From the NCBI RefSeq assembly GCF_019443505.1, contig NZ_CP080377.1, positions 2,728,001 to 2,792,000 of the forward strand: DNA of 64,000 nt, read 5' to 3'. Shown in pieces: positions 7,673 through 20,227 of this stretch. This DNA is from Janthinobacterium sp. PAMC25594. GTDB lineage: Bacteria > Pseudomonadota > Gammaproteobacteria > Burkholderiales > Burkholderiaceae_D. The translations under genes were made by a program, and so were the position numbers. Numbering within the stretch: the stretch's first letter is position 1; every line of letters starts with the position of its first letter. The notes beneath the pieces are model-generated. The model saw only the letters and a list, made by a program, of their open reading frames with translations, searched no databases and was not told where the DNA came from.

Positions 7673-9427
7673 TTAAAACTCTTCCCACTCGTCATTGCTG
7701 CCGCCACCTGCCGCCTTGCGTGGCGCAGGAGCCGCCACGGGAGCGGCAGCTTCCGGCTTGCGGGTCAGCGACTTGACCGGGCGCAATGCCGGCGCCGGCT
7801 TGCGCACGGCGACGGGTGCGGCGGCCACCGGTGCCGGCACATACGCTGCCGGCTTCTCTTCGCCTTCGACCAATTTGAAGATGCTGACCACGTGGGCCAG
7901 TTCCGCCGCCTGGTCTTGCAAGCTTTGCGCCGCAGCGGCCGCCTGTTCCACCAGGGCCGCATTTTGCTGCGTCATGCCATCCATCTCGATGATCGACAGG
8001 TTGACCTGTTCGATGCCGGCGCTTTGTTCCTGGCTGGCACTGGCGATCTCGCTCATGATGTCGGTGACGCGGCGCACGCTGTCGACCACTTCACCCATCG
8101 TCACGCCGGCCTGGCCGACCAGGCGCGTACCGCGTTCCGTCTTCTCGGCCGAATCGTCGATGAGGATCTTGATTTCTTTCGCGGCGCCAGCGGAGCGCTG
8201 GGCCAGGTTGCGCACTTCCGAGGCCACCACGGCAAAGCCGCGGCCTTGCTCGCCGGCACGTGCCGCTTCCACGGCCGCGTTCAGCGCCAGGATGTTGGTC
8301 TGGAAGGCGATGCCATCGATGACGCCGATGATGTCGACAATTTTCTTCGCCGATTCATTGATCGAGCTCATGGTGTCAACCACTTGCGACACCACGGAGC
8401 CGCCCTTCAGGGCCACGTCCGAAGCGGTGGCGGCCAGCTTGTTGGCTTCGCGCGCATTGTCCGCATTCTGTTTCACGGTCGAGGTCAGCTCTTCCATGGC
8501 CGACGCCGTTTTTTCCAGTGCACTCGCCTGCATTTCCGTACGCGACGACAAGTCGATATTGCCATCGGCGATCTCGCGCGACGCCGTGCCGATGGTTTCC
8601 GTGCCGATGCGTACCTGGCCGACAATGCCTACCAGGCTGTTGCGCATTTCCTTCATTTCCGCCAACAGGCTGGACGTATCGGATGGCTCGGTGTGGATGC
8701 CGATCGACAGGTCGCCATTGGCGATGCTGCCGGCGATCGATGCCGTGTAGTCAGGCTCGCCACCCAGCTGTTTCAGCAGGCCGCGGGTAATCACCAGTGC
8801 CGCCGCCACGCCCATCGCCACGGCCAGTACGCCGAGGATGATCATGAACAGGCGCGCGCTGTCAAACGCCTTGCGGGCATCCGATTGCATCTGCTCGTTC
8901 AACTTGTCTTCCAGGGTGGCCAGTTGCTCCAGCGCGTCCATCCATTTTTTCTGTACCGGGCGGATTTCCTTGATCATCACGCGCGTGGCGCCTTCCGCAT
9001 CGTTGGCCATCCACAGTGCCGACGCCTTGGCGATGGCCGGCATGGCTGCCGCCTCGTATTCCTTGATCGAAGCGAGCAAGGTTTTTTCTTCGGCAGTCGA
9101 CTCGGCGGCGAATTTCTCTTCGAGCTTTTTCTGCGTTTCCTGATAGGTGCTGGTCTGCGTCTTGATACGCGCCATTTCCGGCTCCATATCGCTCGCGTCG
9201 GTCATCAGGGTGAGGATGCGCAGCGAGGTGATGCGGTCGCTGACGTTGCCACGCATGTCGATCACCAGGCGGGTGACGACATTGTTGACATTGATCACGT
9301 GATCGAGACGTTCCTGGATTTGCGCCATGCGCGCGATGCCGAGGACGGTGACGGCCACCAGCAGAACCAGTACCAGGGCGAATCCCAGGCCCAGGCGTGT
9401 ACCAACCTTCATTTTTGCTAAATTCAT
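7673..9427 (-). CDS. Methyl-accepting chemotaxis protein
   Basis: A 584-residue inner-membrane chemoreceptor. TM1 spans about residues 10-31. A four-helix-bundle periplasmic sensor domain of about 155 residues follows, then TM2 (about 190-212), a HAMP domain, and a long cytoplasmic coiled coil. The near-invariant signalling tip [20 protein letters not shown] is present, with the matching [17 protein letters not shown] Pro/Ala-rich linker leads to the C-terminal end NDEWEEF, which resembles the pentapeptide tether for CheR/CheB, so methylation adaptation is likely. The ligand is unknown. The gene stands alone, with a long upstream region containing several symmetrical motifs. Confidence 0.95.
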   Translation of the reverse strand: MNLAKMKVGTRLGLGFALVLVLLVAVTVLGIARMAQIQERLDHVINVNNVVTRLVIDMRGNVSDRITSLRILTLMTDASDMEPEMARIKTQTSTYQETQKKLEEKFAAESTAEEKTLLASIKEYEAAAMPAIAKASALWMANDAEGATRVMIKEIRPVQKKWMDALEQLATLEDKLNEQMQSDARKAFDSARLFMIILGVLAVAMGVAAALVITRGLLKQLGGEPDYTASIAGSIANGDLSIGIHTEPSDTSSLLAEMKEMRNSLVGIVGQVRIGTETIGTASREIADGNIDLSSRTEMQASALEKTASAMEELTSTVKQNADNAREANKLAATASDVALKGGSVVSQVVDTMSSINESAKKIVDIIGVIDGIAFQTNILALNAAVEAARAGEQGRGFAVVASEVRNLAQRSAGAAKEIKILIDDSAEKTERGTRLVGQAGVTMGEVVDSVRRVTDIMSEIASASQEQSAGIEQVNLSIIEMDGMTQQNAALVEQAAAAAQSLQDQAAELAHVVSIFKLVEGEEKPAAYVPAPVAAAPVAVRKPAPALRPVKSLTRKPEAAAPVAAPAPRKAAGGGSNDEWEEF

Positions 9428-9946
9428 TTCGGCTCTTCGTAAATGAAACTATTGATAAGAATTTTTGCCCGGCACGACAAGACGAAGGCCGCGAGACACC
9501 GGTATCCGCCCTTACCCATTGGTATGCTGGCGGTATCCGGCCGCACGCAGCCTGGGGTACTTCCTGGTCTACAACAGCCCTGAAAACGCCAGTGACTGCG
9601 AATGCAAATTTGTTCCACACACTGAATTATTGACACCGTTGATGTGAGATCAACATCAAACATTCATATGAGAAATATTTGTCTATAATCAATTATAGGT
9701 GTAAATTTTGCCTCAAAGCAAGCAATAAGTACCTGAATAAATGCCTGATTAACTTTCTTCGGGGAAATGGCAACAACGCCGTTTCTTGCCTACTAGAAAT
9801 GCCCCAAGGCAGTGCGCGCGTGCGCCGAAACAGCGCATTTACAACACATGGCATAACCATATGGCATCGTTTCGGGAGGGGGACTCAGAGGAAGGGGGAG
9901 TGCGGACAATACCACTGCGCCGGGGCAGCGGTATAGACAAGTTGGA
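9428..9946. other. Long intergenic region with candidate operator motifs
   Basis: No convincing gene in 519 bp. It holds three regulatory-looking patterns. One is a 9 bp direct repeat CGGTATCCG (9500-9508 and 9531-9539), spaced 31 bp apart, close to three helical turns. The second is an inverted repeat TTGATGT-N7-ACATCAA (9639-9659). The third is a perfect palindrome CTATAAT-CA-ATTATAG (9683-9698). A 10 bp hairpin (9909-9934) lies just past the stop of the next minus-strand gene. A plus-strand frame in 9679-9936 has no proper start and is not called. Confidence 0.5.
9909..9934 (-). terminator. Hairpin after the hypothetical gene, possible weak terminator
   Basis: ATACCACTGC (9909-9918) pairs with GCAGCGGTAT (9925-9934), 10 bp with one G-U pair and a 6 nt loop. 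It lies 13 bp past the minus-strand stop codon at 9947. There is no T run, so it could be an mRNA 3'-end stabiliser or a Rho-assisted terminator. Confidence 0.4.
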
Positions 9947-10411
9947 TCAGCGGTCCCAGCTGCAATGCATCACATAGGCGTGGCACACTGTGCCAAAGAC
10001 AAAGACGCTCCAGATGGCGCCCAATTGTCCGGCCAGGCTGCGCCGACCCGATGATACCAGTTGATACCAGTGCGGCTCGCTGCCCAGCAGTTCGGCCAGT
10101 TCGCGCGCGAAACCGTCATATAAACGCGCATCGAGCGGCTGGCGGTCCGCTTCGCTGATCGGGTGCAAGCGCTCGAGCAGCCACTGGCGCGGCGTGCACA
10201 GGGCGCCGCTGCACACGACCGTTTCGATCGGCTGCAGGCGCAGGCCGTCCGGCGCTATCTGCAGCGCGCGGCACAGCGCGTCAAAGGATGCCTGCGGCGG
10301 CTGCGCGCCCAGATAGGTACACGCGAAGAGGCTGCCATCATCCTTGAGCGCGCTGACGGCCAGCAGGTAGCCATCGATCAGGCGCGCAAAGCTGTGGCAG
10401 TCACCGTTCAT
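9947..10411 (-). CDS. Hypothetical protein translationally coupled to dusA
   Basis: A 154-residue soluble protein. Its ATG overlaps the dusA stop codon by one base (TGATG), which implies translational coupling and a shared transcript. The N-terminal part is acidic and mixed; the last 30 residues are hydrophobic (GAIWSVFVFGTVCHAYVM) and could associate with the membrane. There are several Cys residues but no regular metal motif. I do not recognise the family. Coupling to dusA suggests, but does not show, a role connected to tRNA or translation. Confidence 0.7.
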   Translation of the reverse strand: MNGDCHSFARLIDGYLLAVSALKDDGSLFACTYLGAQPPQASFDALCRALQIAPDGLRLQPIETVVCSGALCTPRQWLLERLHPISEADRQPLDARLYDGFARELAELLGSEPHWYQLVSSGRRSLAGQLGAIWSVFVFGTVCHAYVMHCSWDR

Positions 10412-11406
10412 CAGGCAGGCAGAGACAGGCGCGCCGCCGCTTCCAGCAGCAGGCGCGGGTCACCCAAGGCCAGCTTCTTCGAGTCGGACAAGGTCTGGCG
10501 GAAACCGCGCGCGCCAGGCAGGTTTTGCATCAGGCCCAGCATGTGGCGCGTGATGCTGTTGAGCTTCAGCCGCCCCGCCTCCTTTTCCAGCTGCGCGCGA
10601 ATATACGGAATCATCGCTTCGAGCACCTGATCGCGCGTTTTGACAGGCGTGTCGTCGCCGTAATAGCGCTGGTCGAACTGCGCCATCACGTACGGGTTGT
10701 GGTAGGCCTCACGGCCCAGCATCACGCCGTCCAGGTGCTGCAGGTGCAGGTCGATCTCGTCCAGCGTCTTGATGCCGCCATTGATAATGAACTCGAACTG
10801 GGGAAAATCACGCTTCAAGCGGTAGGCATAGTCATACTTGAGGGGCGGCACTTCGCGGTTTTCCTTCGGGCTCAGGCCTTTCAGGATGGCATTGCGCGCA
10901 TGCACGATAAATGTCTTGCAGCCGGCATCGGCCACGGTGCCGACGAAATCGCGCACGAAGTCATACGACTCGCTGTCATCGATGCCGATGCGGTGCTTGA
11001 CCGTGACGTCAATGTCGACCACGTCGCGCATGGCTTTCACGCAATCGGCCACCAGTTGCGGCTCGGCCATCAGGCAGGCGCCAAACGCGCCTTTCTGCAC
11101 GCGCTCGGACGGGCAGCCGCAATTGAGGTTGATTTCGTCATAGCCCCACTGCTGGCCCAGCTTCGCGCTGGTGGCCAGGTCCCTCGGGTCGCTGCCGCCC
11201 AGCTGCAGCGCCACCGGATGCTCTTCCTCGTTGAAGCGCAGATGGCGTTCCACGTCGCCGTACACCAGCGCGCCGGTCGTCACCATCTCAGTGTACAGCC
11301 AGGTATGGCGCGTGATTTCGCGGTGGAACTTGCGGCAATGGCGGTCGCTCCAGTCCATCATGGGGGCGACGGACAGGCGGCGGGAAGGCAGGGTTGGGAC
11401 AGTCAC
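10411..11406 (-). CDS. dusA: tRNA-dihydrouridine(20/20a) synthase DusA
   Basis: FMN-dependent reductase that converts U20/U20a in the tRNA D loop to dihydrouridine. The TIM-barrel start LSVAPMMDWSDRHCR and the catalytic-Cys motif NCGCPSERVQ (Cys98 from the chosen start) are typical of DusA, as are the FMN-binding VKHRIGID and INGGI segments and the C-terminal four-helix bundle. The frame extends 72 bp upstream to an ATG at 11478. The GTG at 11406 was preferred because it gives 331 residues, the usual length, and starts just before the barrel. The exact start is uncertain. The gene lies between typA and the coupled hypothetical gene. Confidence 0.92.
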   Translation of the reverse strand: MTVPTLPSRRLSVAPMMDWSDRHCRKFHREITRHTWLYTEMVTTGALVYGDVERHLRFNEEEHPVALQLGGSDPRDLATSAKLGQQWGYDEINLNCGCPSERVQKGAFGACLMAEPQLVADCVKAMRDVVDIDVTVKHRIGIDDSESYDFVRDFVGTVADAGCKTFIVHARNAILKGLSPKENREVPPLKYDYAYRLKRDFPQFEFIINGGIKTLDEIDLHLQHLDGVMLGREAYHNPYVMAQFDQRYYGDDTPVKTRDQVLEAMIPYIRAQLEKEAGRLKLNSITRHMLGLMQNLPGARGFRQTLSDSKKLALGDPRLLLEAAARLSLPA

Positions 11407-11533
11407 AATACGCTCGCTACAAAAAAGGGAATCCAGAACGGCAAACCCGCTGCGTCGCATCACCGCAAGGTCATGCAAGCACAGCGGGTCTGGTTGGCGC
11501 GGCGACGCAGCGCCGCACCACTCACTACAACAA

Positions 11534-13366
11534 TTACGCGTCGCGGCCGGCGCGCTTACGCTCGTTTTCTTTCAGGAAGCGCTTGCGCAGACGGATCGAT
11601 TTAGGCGTGATTTCAACCAGTTCGTCGTCGGCGATGAATTCCACCGCGTATTCCAGCGACATTTGCACTGGTGGTACCAGGCGCACTGCTTCATCGGTAC
11701 CCGACGAACGCACGTTGGTCAGCTGCTTGCCCTTGATCGGGTTGACGACCAGATCGTTGTCGCGCGAGTGAATGCCGATGATCATGCCTTCGTACACTGG
11801 ATCGTTGTGGACCACGAACATGCGGCCGCGATCTTGCAGTTTCCACAGGGCGTAGGCAACAGCGGCGCCGTCATCTTGCGAGATCAGCACGCCGTTACGA
11901 CGGCCAGCCATTTCGCCACGGGTGTTGTCGACTGGCGCGTATTCGTTGAATACGTGGCTCATCAAGCCGGTGCCGCGGGTCAGGGTCATGAATTCGCCCT
12001 GGAAGCCGATCAGGCCACGCGCCGGGATCAGATACTCGAGACGCACGCGGCCCTTGCCATCCGATTCCATGTTTTGCAGGTCGCCACGACGACGGCCCAG
12101 CTCTTCCATGACGCCGCCCTGGTTGACTTCTTCCACGTCGACCGACAGGTTTTCAAACGGCTCGTGGCGTACGCCATCGACCATCTTGTAGACCACGCGC
12201 GGACGCGATACGGCCAGCTCGAAGCCTTCGCGACGCATGTTTTCGAGCAGAATCGTCAGGTGCAATTCGCCACGGCCCGATACTTCAAAGATCGTGTCGT
12301 CGTCGGTCGGCGCTACGCGCAGAGCAACGTTGGCTTTCAGTTCGCGGTCCAGACGGTCACGCAATTGACGCGAGGTCACGAACTTGCCTTCGCGGCCAGC
12401 CAGTGGCGAGTTGTTGACCATGAAGTTCATGGTCAGGGTTGGCTCGTCGACGGTCAGCATAGGCAGCGCTTCCGGGGTATCCAGTGCGCACAGGGTCGAA
12501 CCGATGCCGATTTCGTCGATACCGTTGATCAGGCAGATGTCGCCGGCAACGGCTTCGTCTACCAGCACGCGCTCCAGGCCCTTGAAGTTCAGCACCTGGT
12601 TGATGCGGCCTTTGATCGGCGTAGCGCCTGGACCGTTGATGACCAGAACGTCCTGACCAACCTTGACGGTACCGCGGTTGACGCGGCCAATGCCGATCTT
12701 GCCGACGTACGACGAGTAGTCGAGCGAGGTGATTTGCATCTGCAGCGGGCCTTCCGGATTGTCATCACGGACAGGCACGTGTTGCAGGATGGCGTCGAAC
12801 ATCGGCTTCATGTCGCCGCTGCGTACGTCTTCGGTCAGGCCGGCATAGCCGTTCAGGCCCGAAGCGTAAATGATAGGGAAATCCAGTTGCTCGTCGGTAG
12901 CGCCCAGTTTGTCGAACAGTTCGAACGTCTGGTTGATGGCCCAGTCCGGACGTGCGCCTGGACGGTCGATCTTGTTGACGATGACGATAGGCTTCAGACC
13001 CAGTGCCAGCGCTTTGCGCGTGACGAAACGGGTTTGCGGCATCGGGCCTTCCTGTGCATCGATCAGCAGCAGAACCGAGTCAACCATCGACAGAACACGT
13101 TCCACTTCGCCGCCGAAGTCGGCGTGGCCTGGGGTGTCGACGATGTTGATGTGGGTGCCTTCGTACTCAACAGCGCAGTTCTTCGACAGAATCGTAATGC
13201 CGCGCTCCTTTTCCAGGTCGTTCGAGTCCATGACTCGGGTGTCGACCGCTTGGTTTTCACGGAAGGTGCCGGATTGGCGCAGCAGCTGATCCACCAGCGT
13301 GGTTTTGCCGTGGTCAACGTGGGCGATAATGGCGATATTACGAATTGCGCGTTTTGTATTTGACAT
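11534..13366 (-). CDS. typA: Ribosome-associated translational GTPase TypA/BipA
   Basis: A 610-residue GTPase related to EF-G that assists 50S assembly and stress growth. G1 [10 protein letters not shown] (residues 15-24), G3 [11 protein letters not shown] and G4 NKIDR are intact, followed by the domain II, III and V regions and the BipA-specific C-terminal domain ([11 protein letters not shown] and onward). The ATG at 13366 was chosen because the protein then begins with the family's usual short lead into the P-loop; 13 extra upstream codons are in frame but Thr-rich and unlikely. An extended -10 (TGCTATACT, minus strand, near 13450-13458) could be its promoter. Confidence 0.97.
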   Translation of the reverse strand: MSNTKRAIRNIAIIAHVDHGKTTLVDQLLRQSGTFRENQAVDTRVMDSNDLEKERGITILSKNCAVEYEGTHINIVDTPGHADFGGEVERVLSMVDSVLLLIDAQEGPMPQTRFVTRKALALGLKPIVIVNKIDRPGARPDWAINQTFELFDKLGATDEQLDFPIIYASGLNGYAGLTEDVRSGDMKPMFDAILQHVPVRDDNPEGPLQMQITSLDYSSYVGKIGIGRVNRGTVKVGQDVLVINGPGATPIKGRINQVLNFKGLERVLVDEAVAGDICLINGIDEIGIGSTLCALDTPEALPMLTVDEPTLTMNFMVNNSPLAGREGKFVTSRQLRDRLDRELKANVALRVAPTDDDTIFEVSGRGELHLTILLENMRREGFELAVSRPRVVYKMVDGVRHEPFENLSVDVEEVNQGGVMEELGRRRGDLQNMESDGKGRVRLEYLIPARGLIGFQGEFMTLTRGTGLMSHVFNEYAPVDNTRGEMAGRRNGVLISQDDGAAVAYALWKLQDRGRMFVVHNDPVYEGMIIGIHSRDNDLVVNPIKGKQLTNVRSSGTDEAVRLVPPVQMSLEYAVEFIADDELVEITPKSIRLRKRFLKENERKRAGRDA

Positions 13367-13517
13367 GGTCGTAGTAGTTACTGAAAAACTGCGGAGTGCG
13401 TACAAGGTGTACGAGATACCCGAATGCTAATCTATTTCCGGAACCGCGTAGTATAGCATGTTGCGTTGCAGCGCTATCTAAAAATGCAGGCGGCTCCCAC
13501 AGTCGGGGACGATTTGT

Positions 13518-13550
13518 TTAAAAAAGCGACACTGTTTAACGAGTGTCGCT
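13518..13550 (-). terminator. Terminator of the rimP-truB operon
   Basis: AGCGACACT (13525-13533) pairs with AGTGTCGCT (13542-13550). On the minus strand it is followed by a T6 run. It lies 24 bp after the truB stop and closes the operon before typA. Confidence 0.9.
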
Positions 13551-13573
13551 GGGTAATATGACGTTGCTGTGAC

Positions 13574-14509
13574 TTATTGATGCGCCGTGGCAATGAGACG
13601 CTCCGGCGCCAGGATGCTGTATTCCTGCAACTGGCCCGTGCCCAGCAGCTTGCTGTCGTGATACACGCGCACCCTGCCCGGCTCGGCTGGTACGGCGACC
13701 TCTTCCTTGCCCAGTGCGATGCGCTGACCATGCAGGAAACGCTTGGCCAATTCTTCCGTCAGCTGGACGGCGGGGAAACTCGACAACAATGCATCGACGG
13801 GCGCCAGCAGGCTCAACGGCGCGGCATGCGCCGTCAGCTCGTCCAGGGTGACAACGCCATCCAACGTCAGGCTGCCCACCTGCGTGCGGCGCAAGGCGTT
13901 CAGATGGCCGCCGCAACCGAGGGCATGGCCGATGTCTTCGCCCAGCACGCGGATATACGTGCCTTTGCTGCACATCACGGACAATTTCAGGAACGGGGCT
14001 TCGTAGCCGAGGAACTCGAGCTTGTGGATGGTCACCGGGCGCGCTTCGCGCTCCAGCGTGATGCCTGCCCTTGCATACTCATATAAGGGCTTGCCGTCCC
14101 TTTTCAAGGCCGAGTACATGGGCGGCGTCTGCAAAATCGGCCCGCGGAACCGCGCCAGCACGGCTTCGATCTGCTCTTCGGTGACGTTGACGTCGCGTGT
14201 TTCCAGCACGTCGCCCTCGGTATCGCCCGTATCCGTCGTCAGCCCCAGGTGCACCAGGGTTTCGTAGGTTTTATCGGCTTCCAGCAAGTCCTGCGAGAAT
14301 TTCGTCGCCTCGCCAAAGCACAGCGGCAGCAAGCCCGTGGCGAACGGGTCCAGCGTGCCCGTATGGCCCGCTTTTTTCGCATTCAGCACGCGCTTGGCCT
14401 TGATCAGGGCGTCATTGCTGGACCAGCCCACGGGCTTATCGAGCAGCAAGACGCCGTCGACCAGGTCGCGCACCCGCTTGATGCCCGGTGGTTTCTTCGG
14501 ACCCGCCAC
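13574..14509 (-). CDS. truB: tRNA pseudouridine(55) synthase TruB
   Basis: Makes the T-loop pseudouridine 55 of tRNAs. A 311-residue TruB fold with GVLLLDKPVGWSSND (motif I) and catalytic Asp54 in GTLDPFATG. Also present are the GTYIRVLGEDIG segment and a C-terminal PUA-like domain (AEPGRVRVYHDSKLLG). The start is a GTG at 14509, only 2 bp after the rbfA stop codon, so the two are almost certainly coupled. Last gene of the rimP-nusA-infB-rbfA-truB operon. Confidence 0.96.
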   Translation of the reverse strand: MAGPKKPPGIKRVRDLVDGVLLLDKPVGWSSNDALIKAKRVLNAKKAGHTGTLDPFATGLLPLCFGEATKFSQDLLEADKTYETLVHLGLTTDTGDTEGDVLETRDVNVTEEQIEAVLARFRGPILQTPPMYSALKRDGKPLYEYARAGITLEREARPVTIHKLEFLGYEAPFLKLSVMCSKGTYIRVLGEDIGHALGCGGHLNALRRTQVGSLTLDGVVTLDELTAHAAPLSLLAPVDALLSSFPAVQLTEELAKRFLHGQRIALGKEEVAVPAEPGRVRVYHDSKLLGTGQLQEYSILAPERLIATAHQ

Positions 14510-14511
14510 GT

Positions 14512-14934
14512 TTATTGCTCGTCCGCTTTGTCGGCAGGCTTTTCGTCCGGCTCGGCGTCGGCCGCGCGCGTGGCGTTGGCCTTGTCGATCAGCAAGGACA
14601 TTTCCATGCCGCGCGAGGTCGAGCTGTCGTGCACGAAATGCAGCATCGGCAGGGTATGGATGTGCAGGCGCTTGCCCAGCAAGCCACGGATGAAGCCAGA
14701 CGCGGCCATCAGGCCTTCGGTGGTGTTCTTGATGGCTTCCTTGCTGTCTTTCAACATCGTGAAAAACACCTTGGCATGCGCGTAATCGGGCGTGATCTGC
14801 ACTTCGGTGATGGTGATCATCGTGCCCACGCGCGGGTCTTTCAATTCGTAGGCGACGATTTCAGCCAGATCGCGCTGGATCTGGTCGGCCACGCGCAAGC
14901 CGCGCGCTGGCATGGTTTTGCTATGTTTAGCCAT
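14512..14934 (-). CDS. rbfA: Ribosome-binding factor A
   Basis: A 140-residue KH-like protein that binds the 30S subunit and helps 16S rRNA 5'-end maturation. It has the typical [24 protein letters not shown] start, [18 protein letters not shown] core and [14 protein letters not shown] strand. The C-terminus is lengthened by an acidic Asp/Glu/Ala-rich tail of about 20 residues. The ATG at 14934 begins MAKHSK, the usual family start; 20 further in-frame upstream codons are not RbfA-like. It lies 117 bp after infB, separated by a strong hairpin. Confidence 0.94.
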   Translation of the reverse strand: MAKHSKTMPARGLRVADQIQRDLAEIVAYELKDPRVGTMITITEVQITPDYAHAKVFFTMLKDSKEAIKNTTEGLMAASGFIRGLLGKRLHIHTLPMLHFVHDSSTSRGMEMSLLIDKANATRAADAEPDEKPADKADEQ

Positions 14935-15010
14935 GATTTTATGCTGTCCTAAGTGCCGCAGGGCGCATGAGTCAAACGGTTGCCCGTTGACCAATGCGCC
15001 CCACGTGTTT

Positions 15011-15034
15011 GCGCGGACATCACTATGTCCGCGC
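15011..15034 (-). other. Strong intercistronic hairpin between infB and rbfA
   Basis: A perfect 10 bp inverted repeat, GCGCGGACAT (15011-15020) and ATGTCCGCGC (15025-15034), around a 4 nt loop, 17 bp after the infB stop codon. No T run follows, so it is unlikely to be a simple terminator. It may be an RNA processing, stabilising or protein-binding element that sets rbfA-truB expression apart from infB. Confidence 0.65.
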
Positions 15035-15051
15035 CATTGTTCTTGCTGAGA

Positions 15052-17910
15052 TTACAGGGTACGAGCGATTTCCTGGACTTCGAACACTTCCAGGGTGTCG
15101 CCAACCTGAATGTCGTTGTAGTTGCGCAGCGACAGGCCGCACTCCAGACCGGCGCGAACTTCTTTCGCATCGTCCTTGAAGCGTTTCAGGGAGTCGATCT
15201 CGCCGCTCCACACCACGATGTTGTTGCGCAACAGGCGGACGGAAGAAGCACGCTTGACCACGCCATCGGTGACCAGGCAACCGGCAATCGCGCCCACTTT
15301 CGAGACCAGGATAACCTGGCGGATCTCGACGTGGCCGATGACGGTTTCGCGTTTCTCTGGTGCCAACATGCCCGACAACGCCGACCTGATCTCGTCGATC
15401 GCATCGTAAATGATGTTGTAGTAGCGAATGTCCACGCCATTCGACTCGGCCAGCTTGCGTGCCTGGGCATCAGCACGGGCGTTGAAGCCGATGATGACCG
15501 CTTTCGAGGCGACTGCCAGGTTGACGTCCGATTCCGTGATGCCGCCGACTGCCGCGTGAACAACTTGTACGCGCACTTCGGAGGTCGACAGTTTCTGCAG
15601 CGAACCGACCAGCGCTTCTTGCGAACCTTGCACGTCGGTTTTGATGATCAGCGGCAAGTTTTTCACTTCGCCTTCGGCCATCTGGTCGAACATGTTTTCC
15701 AGTTTCGCAGCTTGCTGCTTGGCCAGTTTCACGTCGCGGAACTTACCTTGACGGAACAGACCGATTTCACGCGCCTTGCGCTCGTCCGCCATGACGACGA
15801 CTTCTTCACCGGCAACCGGCACTTCCGTCAAGCCCTGGATTTCGACCGGAATCGACGGACCCGCTTCAGCGATGGCTTTGCCGTTCTCGTCCAGCATGGC
15901 GCGAACACGGCCATACGAAGAGCCCGCCAGAATCACGTCGCCGCGCTTCAATGTACCGGACTGCACCAGGATCGTCGCGACAGGACCACGGCCCTTGTCC
16001 AGACGCGCCTCGACGACCAGGCCGCGCGCAGGCGCATCGACCGGTGCCTTCAGTTCCAGCACTTCGGCTTGCAACAGCACTTGTTCCAGCAGATCGTCGA
16101 TACCCTGACCCGTTTTGGCCGAGACCGGCACGAATGGCGATTCGCCACCGTATTCTTCCGGCACGACTTGCTCGGCGACCAGTTCCTGCGTCACGCGATC
16201 CACGTTGCCACCTGGTTTGTCGACCTTGTTGATCGCCACCACCAGCGGTACGCCGGCTGCTTTCGCATGGGCAATCGCTTCTTTCGTTTGCGGCATCACG
16301 CCATCGTCGGCGGCAACCACCAGAATGACGATGTCGGTTGCCTTGGCGCCACGGGCACGCATCGCGGTAAACGCTTCGTGGCCCGGGGTGTCGAGGAAGG
16401 TGATCATGCCGCGTGGCGTATCGACGTGGTAAGCGCCGATATGCTGCGTAATGCCGCCCGCTTCGCCGGAGGCAACCTTGGCGCGACGGATGTAATCGAG
16501 CAACGAGGTCTTGCCGTGGTCGACGTGACCCATGACGGTGACCACCGGTGCGCGCGGCTTCGACTCGAAGTGCGCGTGCTCGCCCACATCGGCCAGCAAC
16601 GCTTCCGGATCATCCTGCTCGGCGGCAAACGCCTTGTGGCCCATTTCTTCCACCAGAATCATGGCGGTTTCCTGGTCCAGCACCTGGTTGATCGTGCACA
16701 TCTGGCCCAATTTCATCAAATGCTTGATGACTTCGGATGCCTTGACGGACATTTTGTGTGCCAGTTCGGCCACGGTGATCGTTTCCGGTACGTGCACGTC
16801 TTTGACGACGGCTTCCGTAGGCGCCTGGAAGTTCGATTCACGGTCGTCATGGTGCGTCGGGCGACGGCCCTTCGCGCCACCGCGCCAGCTGTCACGGCCG
16901 CCTGGGCCGCTATTGCCGCGTGGCTTCGGACCACCGGTGGTGCCGCGTTTTTTCGCGTCATCGGACCAGGTGGACGACACATTCGCCGACTTGATGGATT
17001 TCTTGTCTGCAACAGCAGGCTTCTTGTCGCCCGGCTTGTCGCCAGGTTTCTTGTCAGCAGGCTTGTGCAGGGTGCCTTCCGGCGCCTTCGGCTTGACCGG
17101 AACCGGTACGGGTTCAGGAGCTTTGATGGCGCGGCGTGGCGCGTTCATCATGGCCTTGATCTGGGCGACTTCGTCGGCAACGGCCTTGCGTGCACGGTCC
17201 GTGGCTTCCGCTTTGTCAGCGGCTTCCTTGGCGGCAACAGCAGCGGCGGCGGCTTTCTTCTTCGCTTCTTCAGCGGCAGCAGCTTTTTTCGCTTCGGCAG
17301 CGGCGTCGTCAACGACAGGCGCAGCGGCGCTGGGGACAGGCGCGGCAGCAGCCTTGGCAGCGGCTTTCTTCGCTTCCGCGTCAGCTTCTTTCTTCGCAGC
17401 CAATTCAGCCTGTTGCGTGGCTTTCGCCTGGGCTTCTTTTTCCGCGTCGAGCTTGGCCAGACGTTCTTGCTTTTCGCGCAGATCGGCTTCCTGGCGGGCG
17501 ATCAGTTCAGCCTGTTTACGGGCATCTTCTTCACGGCGCGCCACGTCGGCGGGATCGATCACCGGTGCGGCAGGCGCGACCGGTTCTGCCGCGACCGGCA
17601 CAGCTTCGTCACGCTGGACGAAAGTGCGTTTCTTGCGCACTTCCACCTGGATGGTGCGCGACTTGCCGGTGGCGTCAGCTTGCTTGATTTCAGTCGTTTC
17701 CTTGCGGGTCACGGTGATTTTTTTCTTTTCTGTGTCAGCCGCTGCGCCGTGTGTGCGGCGCAGATGATCCAAAAGCTTGTCCTTATCATCTTTCGACAAT
17801 GGATCTGACGTCGAACTTTTCTCGACGCCGGCAGAACGCAGCTGCGTCAGCAGCAAATCTGCAGGCATCTTCAGTTCGGTGGCAAATTGGGCTACGTTGT
17901 TACTCGCCAT
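15052..17910 (-). CDS. infB: Translation initiation factor IF-2
   Basis: A 952-residue GTPase that delivers initiator tRNA to the ribosome. The N-terminal IF2N domain ([19 protein letters not shown]) is followed by a long Ala/Lys/Glu-rich charged region (about residues 130-330) with coiled-coil character. A second IF2N module ([20 protein letters not shown]) follows. The G domain has [20 protein letters not shown] and NKVDKPGG, and the C-terminal domains bind fMet-tRNA. The N-terminal length is at the high end for the family, as usual in betaproteobacteria. Starts 46 bp after nusA. Confidence 0.98.
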   Translation of the reverse strand: MASNNVAQFATELKMPADLLLTQLRSAGVEKSSTSDPLSKDDKDKLLDHLRRTHGAAADTEKKKITVTRKETTEIKQADATGKSRTIQVEVRKKRTFVQRDEAVPVAAEPVAPAAPVIDPADVARREEDARKQAELIARQEADLREKQERLAKLDAEKEAQAKATQQAELAAKKEADAEAKKAAAKAAAAPVPSAAAPVVDDAAAEAKKAAAAEEAKKKAAAAAVAAKEAADKAEATDRARKAVADEVAQIKAMMNAPRRAIKAPEPVPVPVKPKAPEGTLHKPADKKPGDKPGDKKPAVADKKSIKSANVSSTWSDDAKKRGTTGGPKPRGNSGPGGRDSWRGGAKGRRPTHHDDRESNFQAPTEAVVKDVHVPETITVAELAHKMSVKASEVIKHLMKLGQMCTINQVLDQETAMILVEEMGHKAFAAEQDDPEALLADVGEHAHFESKPRAPVVTVMGHVDHGKTSLLDYIRRAKVASGEAGGITQHIGAYHVDTPRGMITFLDTPGHEAFTAMRARGAKATDIVILVVAADDGVMPQTKEAIAHAKAAGVPLVVAINKVDKPGGNVDRVTQELVAEQVVPEEYGGESPFVPVSAKTGQGIDDLLEQVLLQAEVLELKAPVDAPARGLVVEARLDKGRGPVATILVQSGTLKRGDVILAGSSYGRVRAMLDENGKAIAEAGPSIPVEIQGLTEVPVAGEEVVVMADERKAREIGLFRQGKFRDVKLAKQQAAKLENMFDQMAEGEVKNLPLIIKTDVQGSQEALVGSLQKLSTSEVRVQVVHAAVGGITESDVNLAVASKAVIIGFNARADAQARKLAESNGVDIRYYNIIYDAIDEIRSALSGMLAPEKRETVIGHVEIRQVILVSKVGAIAGCLVTDGVVKRASSVRLLRNNIVVWSGEIDSLKRFKDDAKEVRAGLECGLSLRNYNDIQVGDTLEVFEVQEIARTL

Positions 17911-17956
17911 TCAGTCCTCTTTTCTATGTGTCGCGGAGATGATAAAGATACTCAAA

Positions 17957-20007
<2,051 letters not shown>

Positions 20008-20090
20008 GAAATTCTCCAGAAATAAGGCCCGTTTTCGGCATGACAGCGCCGCATTGAGCGCCGACAACATGCAAAAACACGCATTCAAGT

Positions 20091-20120
20091 CATATATGGC
20101 CCCTTGCGGAGCCATGACAA
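20091..20120 (-). promoter_or_regulatory. Candidate promoter directly upstream of rimP
   Basis: On the minus strand TTGTCA (20115-20120) is followed after 17 bp by ATATAT (20092-20097), or after 18 bp by TATATG. Transcripts would start about 80 nt before rimP, downstream of the leader terminator at 20130-20154. If real, the operon need not read through that terminator. Confidence 0.45.
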
Positions 20121-20129
20121 ACGGTTCAA

Positions 20130-20154
20130 CAAAAAAAAATGGGCATCTGCCCAT
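20130..20154 (-). terminator. Intrinsic terminator in the rimP upstream region
   Basis: GC-rich stem ATGGGC/GCCCAT with a 4 nt loop, then T9 on the minus strand (20138-20130). It lies 123 bp upstream of rimP and 194 bp downstream of rluB. Confidence 0.8.
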
Positions 20155-20221
20155 CTTCCTGTATTTCCCCAACCAGATAAGCACTCCCCGCCAAACAACC
20201 CTGCGGAGAACTTTTATTAGG
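20130..20221 (-). ncRNA. Candidate small RNA or attenuated leader upstream of rimP
   Basis: A compact unit on the minus strand. A good promoter (20228-20256) would start a transcript near 20221. About 65 nt of leader follow, with one internal hairpin (CTCCGC against GCGGGGAG). It ends in an intrinsic terminator, ATGGGC-ATCT-GCCCAT (20139-20154), followed by nine T. The RNA would be about 90 nt. It lies between rluB and rimP and does not match tRNA, 6S or SRP RNA by eye. Either it is an independent sRNA, with rimP using its own promoter at 20091-20120, or termination here controls the rimP-nusA-infB operon. Confidence 0.5.
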
Positions 20222-20227
20222 CTGCGG

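Noticed and set aside
7655..9421. Long plus-strand frame opposite the chemoreceptor
   Set aside because: Antisense shadow of a high-GC gene; His/Arg-rich composition and no domain. The same applies to 26823-29789, 49292-52213, 14980-17808, 38785-41328 and 44373-46721.
9679..9936. 85-codon plus-strand frame
   Set aside because: Begins at TTG inside a palindrome, mixed composition without domain, no RBS.
10048..10072. Tandem GATACCAGTT repeat
   Set aside because: Lies within a coding sequence and occurs only twice; probably chance.
20008..20184. Upstream extension of rimP starting MLIWLGKY
   Set aside because: It reads through a terminator T run and a promoter and is not RimP-like; the TTG at 20007 with GGAG is better.
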